Below are positions 24,382 through 33,052 of a DNA stretch of 64,000 nt, piece by piece. The notes beneath the pieces were generated by a model. That model searched no databases, had not been told where the DNA came from, and was given only the letters and a program-made list of their open reading frames with translations. The first letter of the stretch is position 1. Every line of letters begins with the position of its first letter. The stretch spans positions 56,794 through 120,793 of the forward strand of contig NZ_JAKKOT010000009.1 of assembly GCF_021739025.1 (NCBI RefSeq), in the 5' to 3' direction. The position numbers were made by a program, and so were the translations under genes. This stretch comes from Gordonia liuliyuniae (GTDB lineage Bacteria > Actinomycetota > Actinomycetes > Mycobacteriales > Mycobacteriaceae).

Positions 24382-25296
24382 TCAGATCATGTGGACGCGA
24401 CGGTAGTTCTTTCGCGCCATGGGAGTGAGCAGTCCGACCTCGTCGAGGAACGCCATCAAGTGTGTGCAGTTGCTCCGGACCATCGCGTGAAAGTGTTTGT
24501 TGGTACGGCGTTCGGCCAGGGCACGCTCGGCGTCGAGCCCGGCGTCCGCGTATGCCTGCGGCTGCACCAGATTCGACACGATCTCCATCGCGCCGAGCGA
24601 TGTGTACACCGCACAGAAGTTGCGTTTGGTCGCCGACATGCCTGCGACCGACTCACGTACCTGCTCACGCGCGTACTTCATGTGTCGAGACTCTTCGAGG
24701 ACATGGATCTCGTTGATCGTACGGATGAACGGCAGCACCCGGTCGTCGCGCATGCAGCCGCGCTGGAACACGTCGAGGATCTCCTCGGCGACGAGGATGC
24801 CCGCGTAGGAAACCGCGCCGCGGGCCGTGTACTGGAACACCTTGCCCAGGCGGCCGATCGCGCGAGAAGGTCGGTACGACGTGCCGACCATCTTCTCCGA
24901 CGCCTTCGCGAACATGATCGAATGCCTGCATTCGTCGGCGATCTCGGTGAGCGCGAACTGGAACTCCGGACGGTGATAGGCGCCGAGATACTGGTCACGG
25001 AGGATGAGCTCCTGCAGGATCATCTCGAACCAGATGCCGATGTTCATGATCGACGCGAACTCGTGGCGGGTGAGACGCACGCGTTGCTCATGCGTCAGTT
25101 CGTCCCAGTAGTCGGTGCCGTACAGCGTCGACCACTCGGGGCTGCAACCGTAGTGGTTCGGATCCATCGGCTGCGACCAGTCGATCTCGGTCATGGCATT
25201 GCGCGAGAGTCGTGTCGCGGAGGCGAGGAGCCGGTCGGACACCTCGTCCATCCCACGGTCGGGCATGCTCGTCGTCGACGTTTCGACAGATGTCAT
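24382..25296 (-). CDS. AurF-like diiron oxygenase (second copy)
   Basis: 304-residue diiron protein of the AurF family, divergent from the first copy but with the same ligand pattern: E91 and E96 in WFEMILQELIL, E122 and H125 in ADECRHSIMF, E196 in NEIHVLE, and E201/E202 with H205 in EESRHMKYAR. The ATG giving MTSVETSTTSMPDRG is chosen because an upstream run would be antisense to the promoter. The operon with the FprB-like gene is clear from the 6-bp gap. An SDR gene is divergent. The gene is preceded by a perfect 8-bp inverted repeat. Substrate unknown. Confidence 0.85.
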   Translation of the reverse strand: MTSVETSTTSMPDRGMDEVSDRLLASATRLSRNAMTEIDWSQPMDPNHYGCSPEWSTLYGTDYWDELTHEQRVRLTRHEFASIMNIGIWFEMILQELILRDQYLGAYHRPEFQFALTEIADECRHSIMFAKASEKMVGTSYRPSRAIGRLGKVFQYTARGAVSYAGILVAEEILDVFQRGCMRDDRVLPFIRTINEIHVLEESRHMKYAREQVRESVAGMSATKRNFCAVYTSLGAMEIVSNLVQPQAYADAGLDAERALAERRTNKHFHAMVRSNCTHLMAFLDEVGLLTPMARKNYRRVHMI

Positions 25297-25318
25297 CTCA
25301 AAGCCCCCATTGACTGAT

Positions 25319-25338
25319 GTGACAATTTCTATTGTCAC
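25319..25338. promoter_or_regulatory. Palindromic operator candidate between AurF-like gene and SDR
   Basis: GTGACAAT and ATTGTCAC are exact reverse complements around TTCT, 22 bp from the AurF-like start codon. A further GTGTGACA occurs at 25349-25356. Repeated TGACA/TGTCA half-sites suggest binding by a TetR- or GntR-like dimer that is not encoded in the window. The 149-bp region also serves the divergent SDR gene. Confidence 0.55.
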
Positions 25339-25445
25339 GATAACACGCGTGTGACAGCCTTCATAGAGGCTAGTAAGGTTACCCGCGAGTAAGTAAGGTG
25401 TGCGCGTAGACATCGCAGGTCAATCACCCGACAGAGGGAGCATTC

Positions 25446-26219
25446 ATGTCGTCGATCTTCATCAGCGGAGGCGCCGCAGGCATCGGCCTCGCCACCGCGA
25501 AGCTGTTCCGTTCACACGGCTGGACCGTCGGCATCTATGACGTGAGCGCCGACGCACTCGCCGCGGCGAAGGCCGACGATCCCGAGTTCGTCACCGGTCT
25601 CCTCGACGTCCGCGACGCCGACCAGTGGGACGCCGCGCTCGCCGACTTCACCGCGCACACCGGCGGACAGCTCGACGTCCTCGACAACAACGCGGGCATC
25701 CTCCTGTCCGGCGACATCGCCGACATCTCCCCCGACGCGATCAAAGCGCAGATCGACATCGACGCGCTCGGCGTCACTCTCGGCGCGCGCGCCGCACATC
25801 CGTACCTGAAGGCGACGCCCGGCGCGCACCTGGTGAACATCGCATCGGCGTCCGCCATCTACGGTCAGCCCGGCATCGCGACGTACAGCGCCACCAAGTT
25901 CTACGTCGCGGGACTCACCGAAGCCCTCGAGCTCGAATGGCAGGACGACGACATCCGCGCCGTCTCCATCTGGCCGCTCTGGGCCAAGACTGCGCTGGCC
26001 GCCGAGACCGACGCCAAGAGCACCCAGACGCTGGGCGTCCGCCTCAGCGCCGAAGACGTCGCGGACAAAGTGTGGGAGTCGGTGCACCCGACCACCGTCG
26101 ACAAACTGATCCGCCGCACGAGCTACTCCGTCGGCGTCCAGACCACCGTCCTCGGCAACGCCGCCAAGTTCATTCCGAACGTCCTCAACCGCGGGGTCAA
26201 CAAGTTCCTGTCGCAGTAA
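25446..26219 (+). CDS. Short-chain dehydrogenase/reductase
   Basis: 257-residue NAD(P)-dependent SDR. Rossmann motif ISGGAAGIGLATAKLF, the DNNAGILL strand (NNAG), catalytic Tyr/Lys in YSATKFYVAGLTEAL and the ALWA.. PxW loop (SIWPLWAKTAL). The C-terminal basic segment (RGVNKFLSQ) is typical of the short fatty/steroid-type SDRs. GAGGGAG lies 6 bp before the ATG. It is divergent from the second AurF-like gene, sharing its regulatory region, so a role with that pair is possible. It is convergent with choline oxidase. Substrate unknown. Confidence 0.88.
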   Translation: MSSIFISGGAAGIGLATAKLFRSHGWTVGIYDVSADALAAAKADDPEFVTGLLDVRDADQWDAALADFTAHTGGQLDVLDNNAGILLSGDIADISPDAIKAQIDIDALGVTLGARAAHPYLKATPGAHLVNIASASAIYGQPGIATYSATKFYVAGLTEALELEWQDDDIRAVSIWPLWAKTALAAETDAKSTQTLGVRLSAEDVADKVWESVHPTTVDKLIRRTSYSVGVQTTVLGNAAKFIPNVLNRGVNKFLSQ

Positions 26220-26249
26220 CGACACGCGACACTAGACCAGCGCGAACCA

Positions 26250-27839
26250 CTAGACGCTGCCGGTCAACAGATCGGCGCAGCGTTCGCCGATCATCATGAC
26301 GGTGATGTTCGGGTTCACCGAGATGTGCTCAGGGAAGACGGAGGCGTCGGCCACACGGAGCCCCTCGGTGCCCTTCACCCGCAACTCGGCGTCGACCGGG
26401 GCGTCGTCGCCCGAGCCCATCGCCGCCGTGCCGACCGGGTGATAGACGGTGTTGTGGGTGGCCCGAATGTAGTCGGCCAGGTCGGCGTCGGCGACGGTGC
26501 CGGGTCCCGGGAACAGTTCCTCTCCAGCCCAGTCGGCAAGCGCCGGCTGGGCGACGATGTCGCGCGCACGGCGGATGCCCGCCGTCATGATGCGGATGTC
26601 GTAGCCTTCCGGATCACTGAAGTAGCGCGGGTCAACCATCGGCTTGTCCCGGAAGTCACGCGACCGCAGTCGAACAGTGCCCCGAGAACGTGCGTGCGTC
26701 ACGTTCGGGGTGAGGCAGAAGACGTTCTCCTGTGTCGGATAGCCCTGCCGTACGGTGTGCATGTCGAACGGCACGCTGCCGTAGTGCATCATCAGGTCGG
26801 GCCGGTCGAGGCCGTCGTCGACCATGTCGAAGATCCCGATCTCCCACCACTGGGTGGAGTCGGTCGGCATCGGCTGCTTGGCGACCCACGAGATGACGCC
26901 CTCCGGGTGGTCCTGCAGGTTGAGGCCGACTCCCCGCGAGTCGACGAGCACGTCAACGCCGCTGGCACGCAAGTGGTCGGCCGGCCCGATCCCCGACAGC
27001 ATCAGCAATTTCGGTGTGTCGATGGCGCCGGAGGACAGCACGAGTTCGCGTTCGGCGGTGATCGCCCGCGCCTGGCCGAACTGGTTGTCGACCACCTCGA
27101 CGCCCGTGCAGCGAGTGCCGTCGAAGAGGAGTCGCTTGGCGCGTAGTCCGGTGAGCAGCGTGAAGTTCTCGCGGTCGACGATCGGGTGGATGTACGAGAC
27201 CGACGACGATGCACGCGTACCGTCGGCCTGCCGGTTGATCTGGAAGAAGTTCGCGCCGCGCGTCACCGTCGTCCCGGTGTTGAACGTGCTGGTCGGCAGC
27301 CCGGCTTCGGCGGCCGCAGCGAGCAGCGCGACGCCGCACGGGTCGTTCGCAGGCACGTTCATCAGGTGCACGGGGCCGCTGTCGCCGTGGTGCGGCGCCG
27401 CCGGGCCGGCGTCTTCGTTCGTCTCCAACCGCTTGAGGATCGGCCACATGGCCGCGGCGTTCCAGCCGGTCGCACCGAACTCGCGCTCCCATCCGTCGAG
27501 GTCTTCACGAGGCGGCCAGAACGCGATACACGAGTTGTGCGACGAGCAGCCACCGAGGACGCGTGCGCGGGCGTGGCGCAGGAACGAGTTGCCCGATGCC
27601 TGCGGCTCAACCGGATAGTCCCAGTCGTACCCCGATTCGAGCAGTTCCATCCACCGGTTGAGCTGCAGCACTTCGGGAACAGCGCGATCGTCGGGGCCGG
27701 CCTCGACGAGTGCGACGCGTACCGACGGGTCTTCGGAGAGCCGTGCGGCGGCGGCGCAGCCTGCTGAGCCGCCGCCGACGACGACGTAATCAAACGAATC
27801 GGGATCAAACGAAACGGGATCAGACGAAACGGGGCTCAA
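26250..27839 (-). CDS. codA: Choline oxidase/dehydrogenase (GMC flavoprotein)
   Basis: 529-residue FAD enzyme oxidising choline to betaine aldehyde, and probably on to betaine. Landmarks: FAD motif VVVGGGSAGCAAAARLSED, ARVLGGCSSHNSCIAFWPP (the His bearing covalent FAD in Arthrobacter choline oxidase), the choline-binding Glu in QDHPEGV, His in NTVYHPVGTAAMG and Asn in VNPNITVMMIGER. The stretch SSHNSCIAF and the length match choline oxidase better than Gram-negative BetA. It appears to start with TTG 2 bp after the upstream aldehyde dehydrogenase stop; no ATG/GTG is available nearby. Oxidase versus dehydrogenase needs assay. Confidence 0.88.
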   Translation of the reverse strand: MSPVSSDPVSFDPDSFDYVVVGGGSAGCAAAARLSEDPSVRVALVEAGPDDRAVPEVLQLNRWMELLESGYDWDYPVEPQASGNSFLRHARARVLGGCSSHNSCIAFWPPREDLDGWEREFGATGWNAAAMWPILKRLETNEDAGPAAPHHGDSGPVHLMNVPANDPCGVALLAAAAEAGLPTSTFNTGTTVTRGANFFQINRQADGTRASSSVSYIHPIVDRENFTLLTGLRAKRLLFDGTRCTGVEVVDNQFGQARAITAERELVLSSGAIDTPKLLMLSGIGPADHLRASGVDVLVDSRGVGLNLQDHPEGVISWVAKQPMPTDSTQWWEIGIFDMVDDGLDRPDLMMHYGSVPFDMHTVRQGYPTQENVFCLTPNVTHARSRGTVRLRSRDFRDKPMVDPRYFSDPEGYDIRIMTAGIRRARDIVAQPALADWAGEELFPGPGTVADADLADYIRATHNTVYHPVGTAAMGSGDDAPVDAELRVKGTEGLRVADASVFPEHISVNPNITVMMIGERCADLLTGSV

Positions 27840-27840
27840 T

Positions 27841-29346
27841 CTAGTTCTCCTCGCTCGTCCGGTCGGCGAACCAACCGGTCACTTCGGGGGCGATGTTCTG
27901 GTAGACGTGCTTGGCTTCCCGGTACTCGTCGAGCCCGGCGGGGCCGAGTTCGCGTCCGACACCGGACTGCCCGAACCCGCCCCACTCGGCCTGCGGCAGG
28001 TACGGGTGGAAGTCGTTGATCCACACGGTGCCGTGCCGCAGCCGGTTCGCGACACGCTGAGCCCTGCCCGCGTCCTGCGTCCACACGGCACCCGCGAGAC
28101 CATAGATCGTGTCGTTCGCGGTCGTGACGGCGTCGTCCTCGTCGGTGAATGTCTCCACGGTGACTACCGGGCCGAACGCTTCGTCGACGACGACGGACAT
28201 ACCGCGCCGCACCTGGTCCAGGACGGTAATCTGATAGTAGAAGCCCGCATCGAGATCACTGGAACCCGATGTGCCGGTAGCGAACCCACCACCGCACCGA
28301 AGGCGGGCGCCATCGGCGACGCCCGCCTGGACGTACGCGTGGACCTTGTCGCGGTGGGCCGCCGAGATCAGGGGGCCGGTCTCCGCCGCCTCATCGAACG
28401 GTCCACCGAGCCGGATCTGCCCAGCCCGCTCCACCAGCACGTCGACGAACTTCTCGGCGATCGACTCTTCGACGACGAGTCGCGCGCCCGCCGAGCACAC
28501 CTGTCCGGAATGGACGAACGCGGCGTTGAGCGCATTGTCGACGGCGGCGTCGAAGTCGGCGTCGGCGAACACCACGTTGGGGTTCTTGCCGCCGAGTTCC
28601 AGCGCGACCTTCTTGACGGTCGGCGCCGCCGACGCCGCGATCACCCGACCGGTCACCAACCCGCCGGTGAACGAGACCATGTCGACGTCCGGGTGCGCGG
28701 ACAACGGGGCGCCCGCCTGCGCGCCCGCACCGGTGACCAGGTTCGCGACGCCCGCGGGCAGCCCGAGATCGTCGAGCAGCCGCATCGTCAAGATCGCGGT
28801 GTGCGGCGTCAGCTCGGCAGGTTTGAGAACGAACGAGCAACCGGCGGCGAGCGCGGGGCCGATCTTCCACGCGGCCTGCAGCAGCGGATAGTTCCACGGT
28901 GTGATCAGCCCGCAGACACCCACCGGCTCGTACTGGATACGACTGACGACTGACTCCGAGCCCGCGTCGACCAGCCGGCCCGCATCCTTCGACGCGACTT
29001 CGGCGAAGTAGTCGAAGCAGTTGACGATGTCGTCCATGTCGATGCGTGCTTCGACGATCCGCTTGCCGGTGTCGAGGGCCTCGGCGCGCGAGAACTCCTC
29101 GTGGCGTTCCCGGATGCCGTCGGCGAGCTTCGCCAACAGTCTGCCGCGTTCGCCCGCAGGCACCGACGCCCACCGCCGGTCGTCGAATGCGCGACGCGCG
29201 GCCGCGATGGCCCGTTCGGTGTCGACGGCACTCGCCTCGCTGACGGTCGCCACCAGCGTCCCGTCGGCCGGGCACCGAATGTCCCGGGTGGCGCCGTCGG
29301 CCGCGGCCTCCCACCGTCCGTCGATGAACAGGGTCTGTGCGCTCAC
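27841..29346 (-). CDS. betB: Betaine-aldehyde dehydrogenase
   Basis: 501-residue NAD-dependent aldehyde dehydrogenase making glycine betaine. Signatures: GLITPWNYPLLQAAWKIGPA, catalytic Glu in VKKVALELGGKNPNVVFAD and catalytic Cys in FVHSGQVCSAGARLVV; C-terminal GGFGQSGVGRELGPAGLDEY. It starts with GTG overlapping the betT stop by 4 bp and ends 2 bp before the choline oxidase, so betT-betB-codA is one operon. Context fixes the substrate as betaine aldehyde. Confidence 0.93.
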   Translation of the reverse strand: MSAQTLFIDGRWEAAADGATRDIRCPADGTLVATVSEASAVDTERAIAAARRAFDDRRWASVPAGERGRLLAKLADGIRERHEEFSRAEALDTGKRIVEARIDMDDIVNCFDYFAEVASKDAGRLVDAGSESVVSRIQYEPVGVCGLITPWNYPLLQAAWKIGPALAAGCSFVLKPAELTPHTAILTMRLLDDLGLPAGVANLVTGAGAQAGAPLSAHPDVDMVSFTGGLVTGRVIAASAAPTVKKVALELGGKNPNVVFADADFDAAVDNALNAAFVHSGQVCSAGARLVVEESIAEKFVDVLVERAGQIRLGGPFDEAAETGPLISAAHRDKVHAYVQAGVADGARLRCGGGFATGTSGSSDLDAGFYYQITVLDQVRRGMSVVVDEAFGPVVTVETFTDEDDAVTTANDTIYGLAGAVWTQDAGRAQRVANRLRHGTVWINDFHPYLPQAEWGGFGQSGVGRELGPAGLDEYREAKHVYQNIAPEVTGWFADRTSEEN

Positions 29347-31517
29347 GATTCCTCCTTCGCCGGGGGTGCGGTCCCGGCCTCTGCTGCGGGTTCGGTCTCT
29401 GTGGTCGCCGGGTCGGGCCCGTTGTCGAAATCGGCCGACCAGTCGGTGACGTTCTCGCCGACGATCGTCGCGGTGTCGCCGCCGACCATCTCCAAGTAGT
29501 GCAGGTGACGCTCGTAGTGGTCGAGCACGTTGGAGCTGATCTGCGCTTCGGTGAGCCCGTACACGTCGAACCCCTCACTGCCCTGCGCGGTGAACACTTC
29601 GAGCCGGAAGAACAGGTCGCCGGCGTCTGGTGAACGGCCGAACACCGGTGTCGGGTGCCGGGTCGGATACACCTGGTAGTGGAATGTGCGGCCACCGCCG
29701 AAGTCGACGTCGAGGTGGTAGCTCGTCAGGTCGTAAGCGTCGACGTGGGCCGACCCGGTCGTCGCGTCCATCCCCGCCTGTACGAGTTCGTCGACGACGT
29801 CCGCCAGCGCAGGCCGCACGATCGACTCCGAGAATCCTCGAACGTCGTCCGCGTCGGGGTACTGCACGAGCCGTTTCACCCGTTGCCGCCAGTTCAACGC
29901 GGTGCCGCCCGACGATCGGTGCGAGAGAGCATGGGTGAGCGCGCTCCGCCGCGAATCCACCCAGTCGCCTTCGGCCTGCAACGCTCGGAAGAGGCCGAGC
30001 ATCATCAGTGCGACGACCACCGCGAACGGCAACCCCATGATCACCGTCGCGTTCTGCAAGGTGGTGATGCCGCCGATCAACAGCATCGCCATGGTCAGCA
30101 GGCCGGTCACCACCGCCCAGAAGATGCGCACCCAGCGCCCCGCGTCGGAGTCGTTGTCGGTGACGTGCGAGCTGAAGTGTGCCATCACGAGAGCGCCCGA
30201 GTCGGCGCTCGTGATGTAGAACAGCATGCCGGTGAACGTCGCGATCACGACGAGCACGGTCGCACCGGGGTACTCGTGCAGGAGTGCGTAGAACCCCTCC
30301 TCGGGAGTGTTGACCGCGGTGTCCGCGAAACCCTTGTTGCCACGGGCGATCTCCAGCGCGCTGTTTCCGAAGATCGAAATCCAGATGACGATGAACACGA
30401 ACGGAATGGTCAGCGTGCCGAACACGAACTGACGGATGGTGCGGCCGCGGGAGATCCGCGCCAGGAACAGCCCGACGAAAGGCGCCCACGCAATCCACCA
30501 GGCCCAGAAGAAGAGCGTCCACGTCGCTTTCCAGTCGCCGGTGTCCTCGTAGGCGAACGTGTCGAGCGCCATCGAGGGGAACCGGCTGGCGAAGTCGCCG
30601 ACGTTCTGGACCAGCGCATTCATCAGGTATGTCGTAGATCCGGCGATCAGAATGAACAGCAGGAGACCGAGCGCGATGATCACGTTTATCTCGGAGAGCC
30701 GCTTGACGCCCTTGTCGACGCCCGAGACCGCCGACAGCGTCGCGATCGCTACTGCGACCACGATGAGCCCAGCTTGCGCCCAATGGCTCTGCGCGATCCC
30801 GAACAAGTCCTCGAGGCCCACGTTGAGCTGCGCCACCCCGATGCCCAGGCTCGTCGCCAACCCGAAGATGGCTCCGAGGAGCGCGGCGATGTCGACGGAG
30901 TCGCCGAGGATGCCATCGAGTCGGTCGCCGAAGATCGGCCGCAGCCCCGATCGCAGAGACAGTGGCTGGTTGTAGCGGTAAGCGAAGTAGCCGAGCGACA
31001 TCCCGATGAGGGCGTACAGGCTCCACCCGATGATCCCGTAGTGGAACAGGGTCCAGACGACGGCTTGTCGCGTGGCCTCGACAGTCTGGCCGTCGCCCGT
31101 CGGCGGGCTCATCCACTGTGTCACGGGTTCGGCGACCGAAAAGAACATGAGGTCGATGCCGATACCCGCCGCGAACAGCATCGCCGTCCACGAGAACAGG
31201 TTGTAGACGGGCTTGGAGTGATCGGGACCGAGTTTCACCCCGCCGACGCGAGAGAGCGCTGCCCAGACGACGAACAGGACGACGGCCACGACCAGACCGA
31301 TGTAGAACCAGCCGAGTTCGTCCGCAACCCAGGTGACCGCGGACTGGATCACCCGATCTGCGCCATCGGCGTCGATGAAGGCCCACACGATGATGCCGAT
31401 GATGCCTGCGCTGGCGCCGACGAACACTCTCTTGTTGACCGGTATGGCGGGGGCCTTGGTGACCGGGCTCGGCGGATCGAGCGCCCCGTCCGATATCGAC
31501 GCTGGATCAGTTCCCAC
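29343..31517 (-). CDS. betT: BCCT-family choline transporter
   Basis: 724-residue betaine/carnitine/choline transporter with 12 predicted membrane segments. Signatures: FYIGLVVAVVLFVVWAALSR, SWTAMLFAAGIGIDLMFFSV, the TM8 box WTLFFWAWWIAWAPFVGLFLA with RISRGRTIRQFVFG (Trp/Tyr cation-pi cage region), and ITSADSGALVMAHFSS. A long hydrophilic C-terminal domain of about 190 residues (VKRLVQYPDADDVRGF...) matches the osmosensing domain of BetT-type transporters. GTG start with GGGAG upstream. Betaine made downstream would protect against osmotic stress. Confidence 0.93.
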   Translation of the reverse strand: MGTDPASISDGALDPPSPVTKAPAIPVNKRVFVGASAGIIGIIVWAFIDADGADRVIQSAVTWVADELGWFYIGLVVAVVLFVVWAALSRVGGVKLGPDHSKPVYNLFSWTAMLFAAGIGIDLMFFSVAEPVTQWMSPPTGDGQTVEATRQAVVWTLFHYGIIGWSLYALIGMSLGYFAYRYNQPLSLRSGLRPIFGDRLDGILGDSVDIAALLGAIFGLATSLGIGVAQLNVGLEDLFGIAQSHWAQAGLIVVAVAIATLSAVSGVDKGVKRLSEINVIIALGLLLFILIAGSTTYLMNALVQNVGDFASRFPSMALDTFAYEDTGDWKATWTLFFWAWWIAWAPFVGLFLARISRGRTIRQFVFGTLTIPFVFIVIWISIFGNSALEIARGNKGFADTAVNTPEEGFYALLHEYPGATVLVVIATFTGMLFYITSADSGALVMAHFSSHVTDNDSDAGRWVRIFWAVVTGLLTMAMLLIGGITTLQNATVIMGLPFAVVVALMMLGLFRALQAEGDWVDSRRSALTHALSHRSSGGTALNWRQRVKRLVQYPDADDVRGFSESIVRPALADVVDELVQAGMDATTGSAHVDAYDLTSYHLDVDFGGGRTFHYQVYPTRHPTPVFGRSPDAGDLFFRLEVFTAQGSEGFDVYGLTEAQISSNVLDHYERHLHYLEMVGGDTATIVGENVTDWSADFDNGPDPATTETEPAAEAGTAPPAKEES

Positions 31518-31631
31518 AGGTCAACTCCCACCTTCTCACTATCGCCACCGCACCGGATCGCTGGCATCGTCCCACGCCCACGCTACTGACGGACCGCGCC
31601 GCATATCGGCGGCGTTACCGTTCAGAAGTGG

Positions 31632-31646
31632 TTTCGTAATACGAAA
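31632..31646. promoter_or_regulatory. 15-bp palindrome upstream of the choline operon
   Basis: TTTCGTA-A-TACGAAA is a perfect palindrome about 115 bp before betT and directly next to the rpmF terminator. It is a plausible operator for a TetR/BetI-like or GbsR-like repressor, though none is encoded in the window. Could also be incidental. Confidence 0.35.
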
Positions 31647-31647
31647 A

Positions 31648-31688
31648 CGGCTGCGGCCGACGAGCTGGACGCTCGTCGGCCGCAGCCG
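31648..31688 (-). terminator. Strong terminator of rpmF
   Basis: CGGCTGCGGCCGACGAGC (31648-31665) pairs perfectly over 18 bp with 31671-31688 around TGGAC. In the minus direction it is followed by TTTTC, giving a classical rho-independent terminator after the L32 gene. Confidence 0.93.
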
Positions 31689-31717
31689 GTGACACTGATT
31701 CGTCGTCGCGAGTGGTC

Positions 31718-31891
31718 TCAGCGACGGTCGAGATCGACGAGGCCGAGTTTCACGGCCTTGACCAGGCGACGCGGCACGCGCTGCGTGACGCCGTTGATCT
31801 TCTCTTCCTGCAGCGGAGCATTGTCTGCCTTCCACTGCGAACGACGGCTACGGGTGTTCGCCCGCGACATCCGGCGCTTCGGTACTGCCAT
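31718..31891 (-). CDS. rpmF: 50S ribosomal protein L32
   Basis: 57-residue ribosomal protein beginning [20 protein letters not shown] and ending [18 protein letters not shown]. It lacks the CxxC zinc pairs of many L32 proteins, like the cysteine-free mycobacterial L32, i.e. a zinc-independent form. AAGG lies upstream of the ATG. In M. tuberculosis rpmF (Rv0979A) lies next to mprA; here the choline and AurF/FprB units separate them. Confidence 0.95.
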   Translation of the reverse strand: MAVPKRRMSRANTRSRRSQWKADNAPLQEEKINGVTQRVPRRLVKAVKLGLVDLDRR

Positions 31892-32028
31892 GGTTCTCGC
31901 CCTTCCTCACGTTCGGCACGGGCATGGGTCCGGGTCTGTCCCGACCCGACTCACCCGCTGATCGCCTGTATCCACGGCAATCCGACCGCGGCACACAACC
32001 CGAACAGATTAACCGGCCGGAGGCTCAC

Positions 32029-33021
32029 ATGGCAAAACGGGACGGGCAGGACCTTCCACATGAGTGGCCGACACCTACCATTACGCGGGTGTCAGGCGTC
32101 GTCTCCGGGTTCACCGTGATCTTCCTCGTCGTCGGTCTCGGCTACATTCTGGGCCGGACCGGCGCCCTCGGCGAACACGCGTCCACCACGCTGGCCAGGC
32201 TCGTCTTCTTCATCTGCACGCCAGCGCTTCTGGTCTACTCGCTGGCCACGAGCGACCTGTCGGCCGTCTTCTCCTCGACGCTCGCCATCGCGTCGATCAC
32301 CGCGGTCTCGGTCGGACTCGTCTACCTCGTCGCCGCACGCCTGTGGCTGCGGCGGGAGCTTCCCGAACTGGTGATCGGCGCGCTCTCGTCGTCGTATGTG
32401 AACTCCGTCAACCTCGGCCTGCCGATCGCGATCTTCGTCCTTCACGACGAGTCGTTCATCGCGCCGCTCCTACTGTTCCAGATCGTCTTCTATTCACCCG
32501 TCGCGCTGGCCGCCCTCGACCTGACCGCGCTCGACGCGTCGACGCGGACGTCGGTCTGGAAGACGATCTCGGTACCGTTGCGCAACCCGATCCTGATCGG
32601 CGGAGCGATCGGCCTGGTCGTGTCGCTTACCGGGTGGACGCCGCCGGAGGCGGTCCTGGAATCGGCGAACATGCTCGGCCAGGCGTCCGCTCCCCTCGCT
32701 CTCCTCGCGTTCGGGCTCACGTTGACTGGCACCACCGTGTTCAAGAAGGGCGAGAGCCCGCGGCGTGACGTGGTGCTCGTGTCGATACTCAAGATGATCG
32801 CGATGCCGGTGATCGCGTACGCGACGGCACGCTGGATGTTCGGGCTCACCGGCCACCGACTGTTCGCCCAGGTCGTGATCGCGGCCCTGCCGACTGCGCA
32901 GAACGTCCTCGTGTACGCGACCCGTTACCGACGCGGCGAGATCCTCGCCCGTGACTCGGCGCTGGTCACGACGGTGCTGTCGATTCCGGTCATCGCGGTG
33001 ACGGCGTGGCTCCTGGCGTGA
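32029..33021 (+). CDS. AEC-family transporter (auxin efflux carrier type)
   Basis: 330-residue permease with about ten membrane segments. Family marks: the N-terminal VVSGFTVIFLVVGLGYILGR, FFICTPALLVYSLA, a crossover NSVNLGLPIA in the first half and PTAQNVLVYATRY in the second half, which are the unwound-helix motifs of AEC/PIN-like carriers. Bacterial AEC proteins export small organic acids or similar anions; the substrate is unknown. GGAGG is 5 bp before the ATG. Divergent from rpmF, convergent with the EEP hydrolase. Confidence 0.88.
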   Translation: MAKRDGQDLPHEWPTPTITRVSGVVSGFTVIFLVVGLGYILGRTGALGEHASTTLARLVFFICTPALLVYSLATSDLSAVFSSTLAIASITAVSVGLVYLVAARLWLRRELPELVIGALSSSYVNSVNLGLPIAIFVLHDESFIAPLLLFQIVFYSPVALAALDLTALDASTRTSVWKTISVPLRNPILIGGAIGLVVSLTGWTPPEAVLESANMLGQASAPLALLAFGLTLTGTTVFKKGESPRRDVVLVSILKMIAMPVIAYATARWMFGLTGHRLFAQVVIAALPTAQNVLVYATRYRRGEILARDSALVTTVLSIPVIAVTAWLLA

Positions 33022-33052
33022 TCGCCGAACGTGGCCGAGTCGGGCGGGGCCC

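Noticed and set aside
25370..25385. TAGTAAGGTTACCCGC in the SDR promoter as an IdeR site
   Set aside because: Only one half-site is good and no symmetric partner is present.
29655..31589. 644-residue plus-strand frame opposite betT
   Set aside because: Antisense of a well-recognised BCCT transporter; Arg/Asp/His-rich without family.
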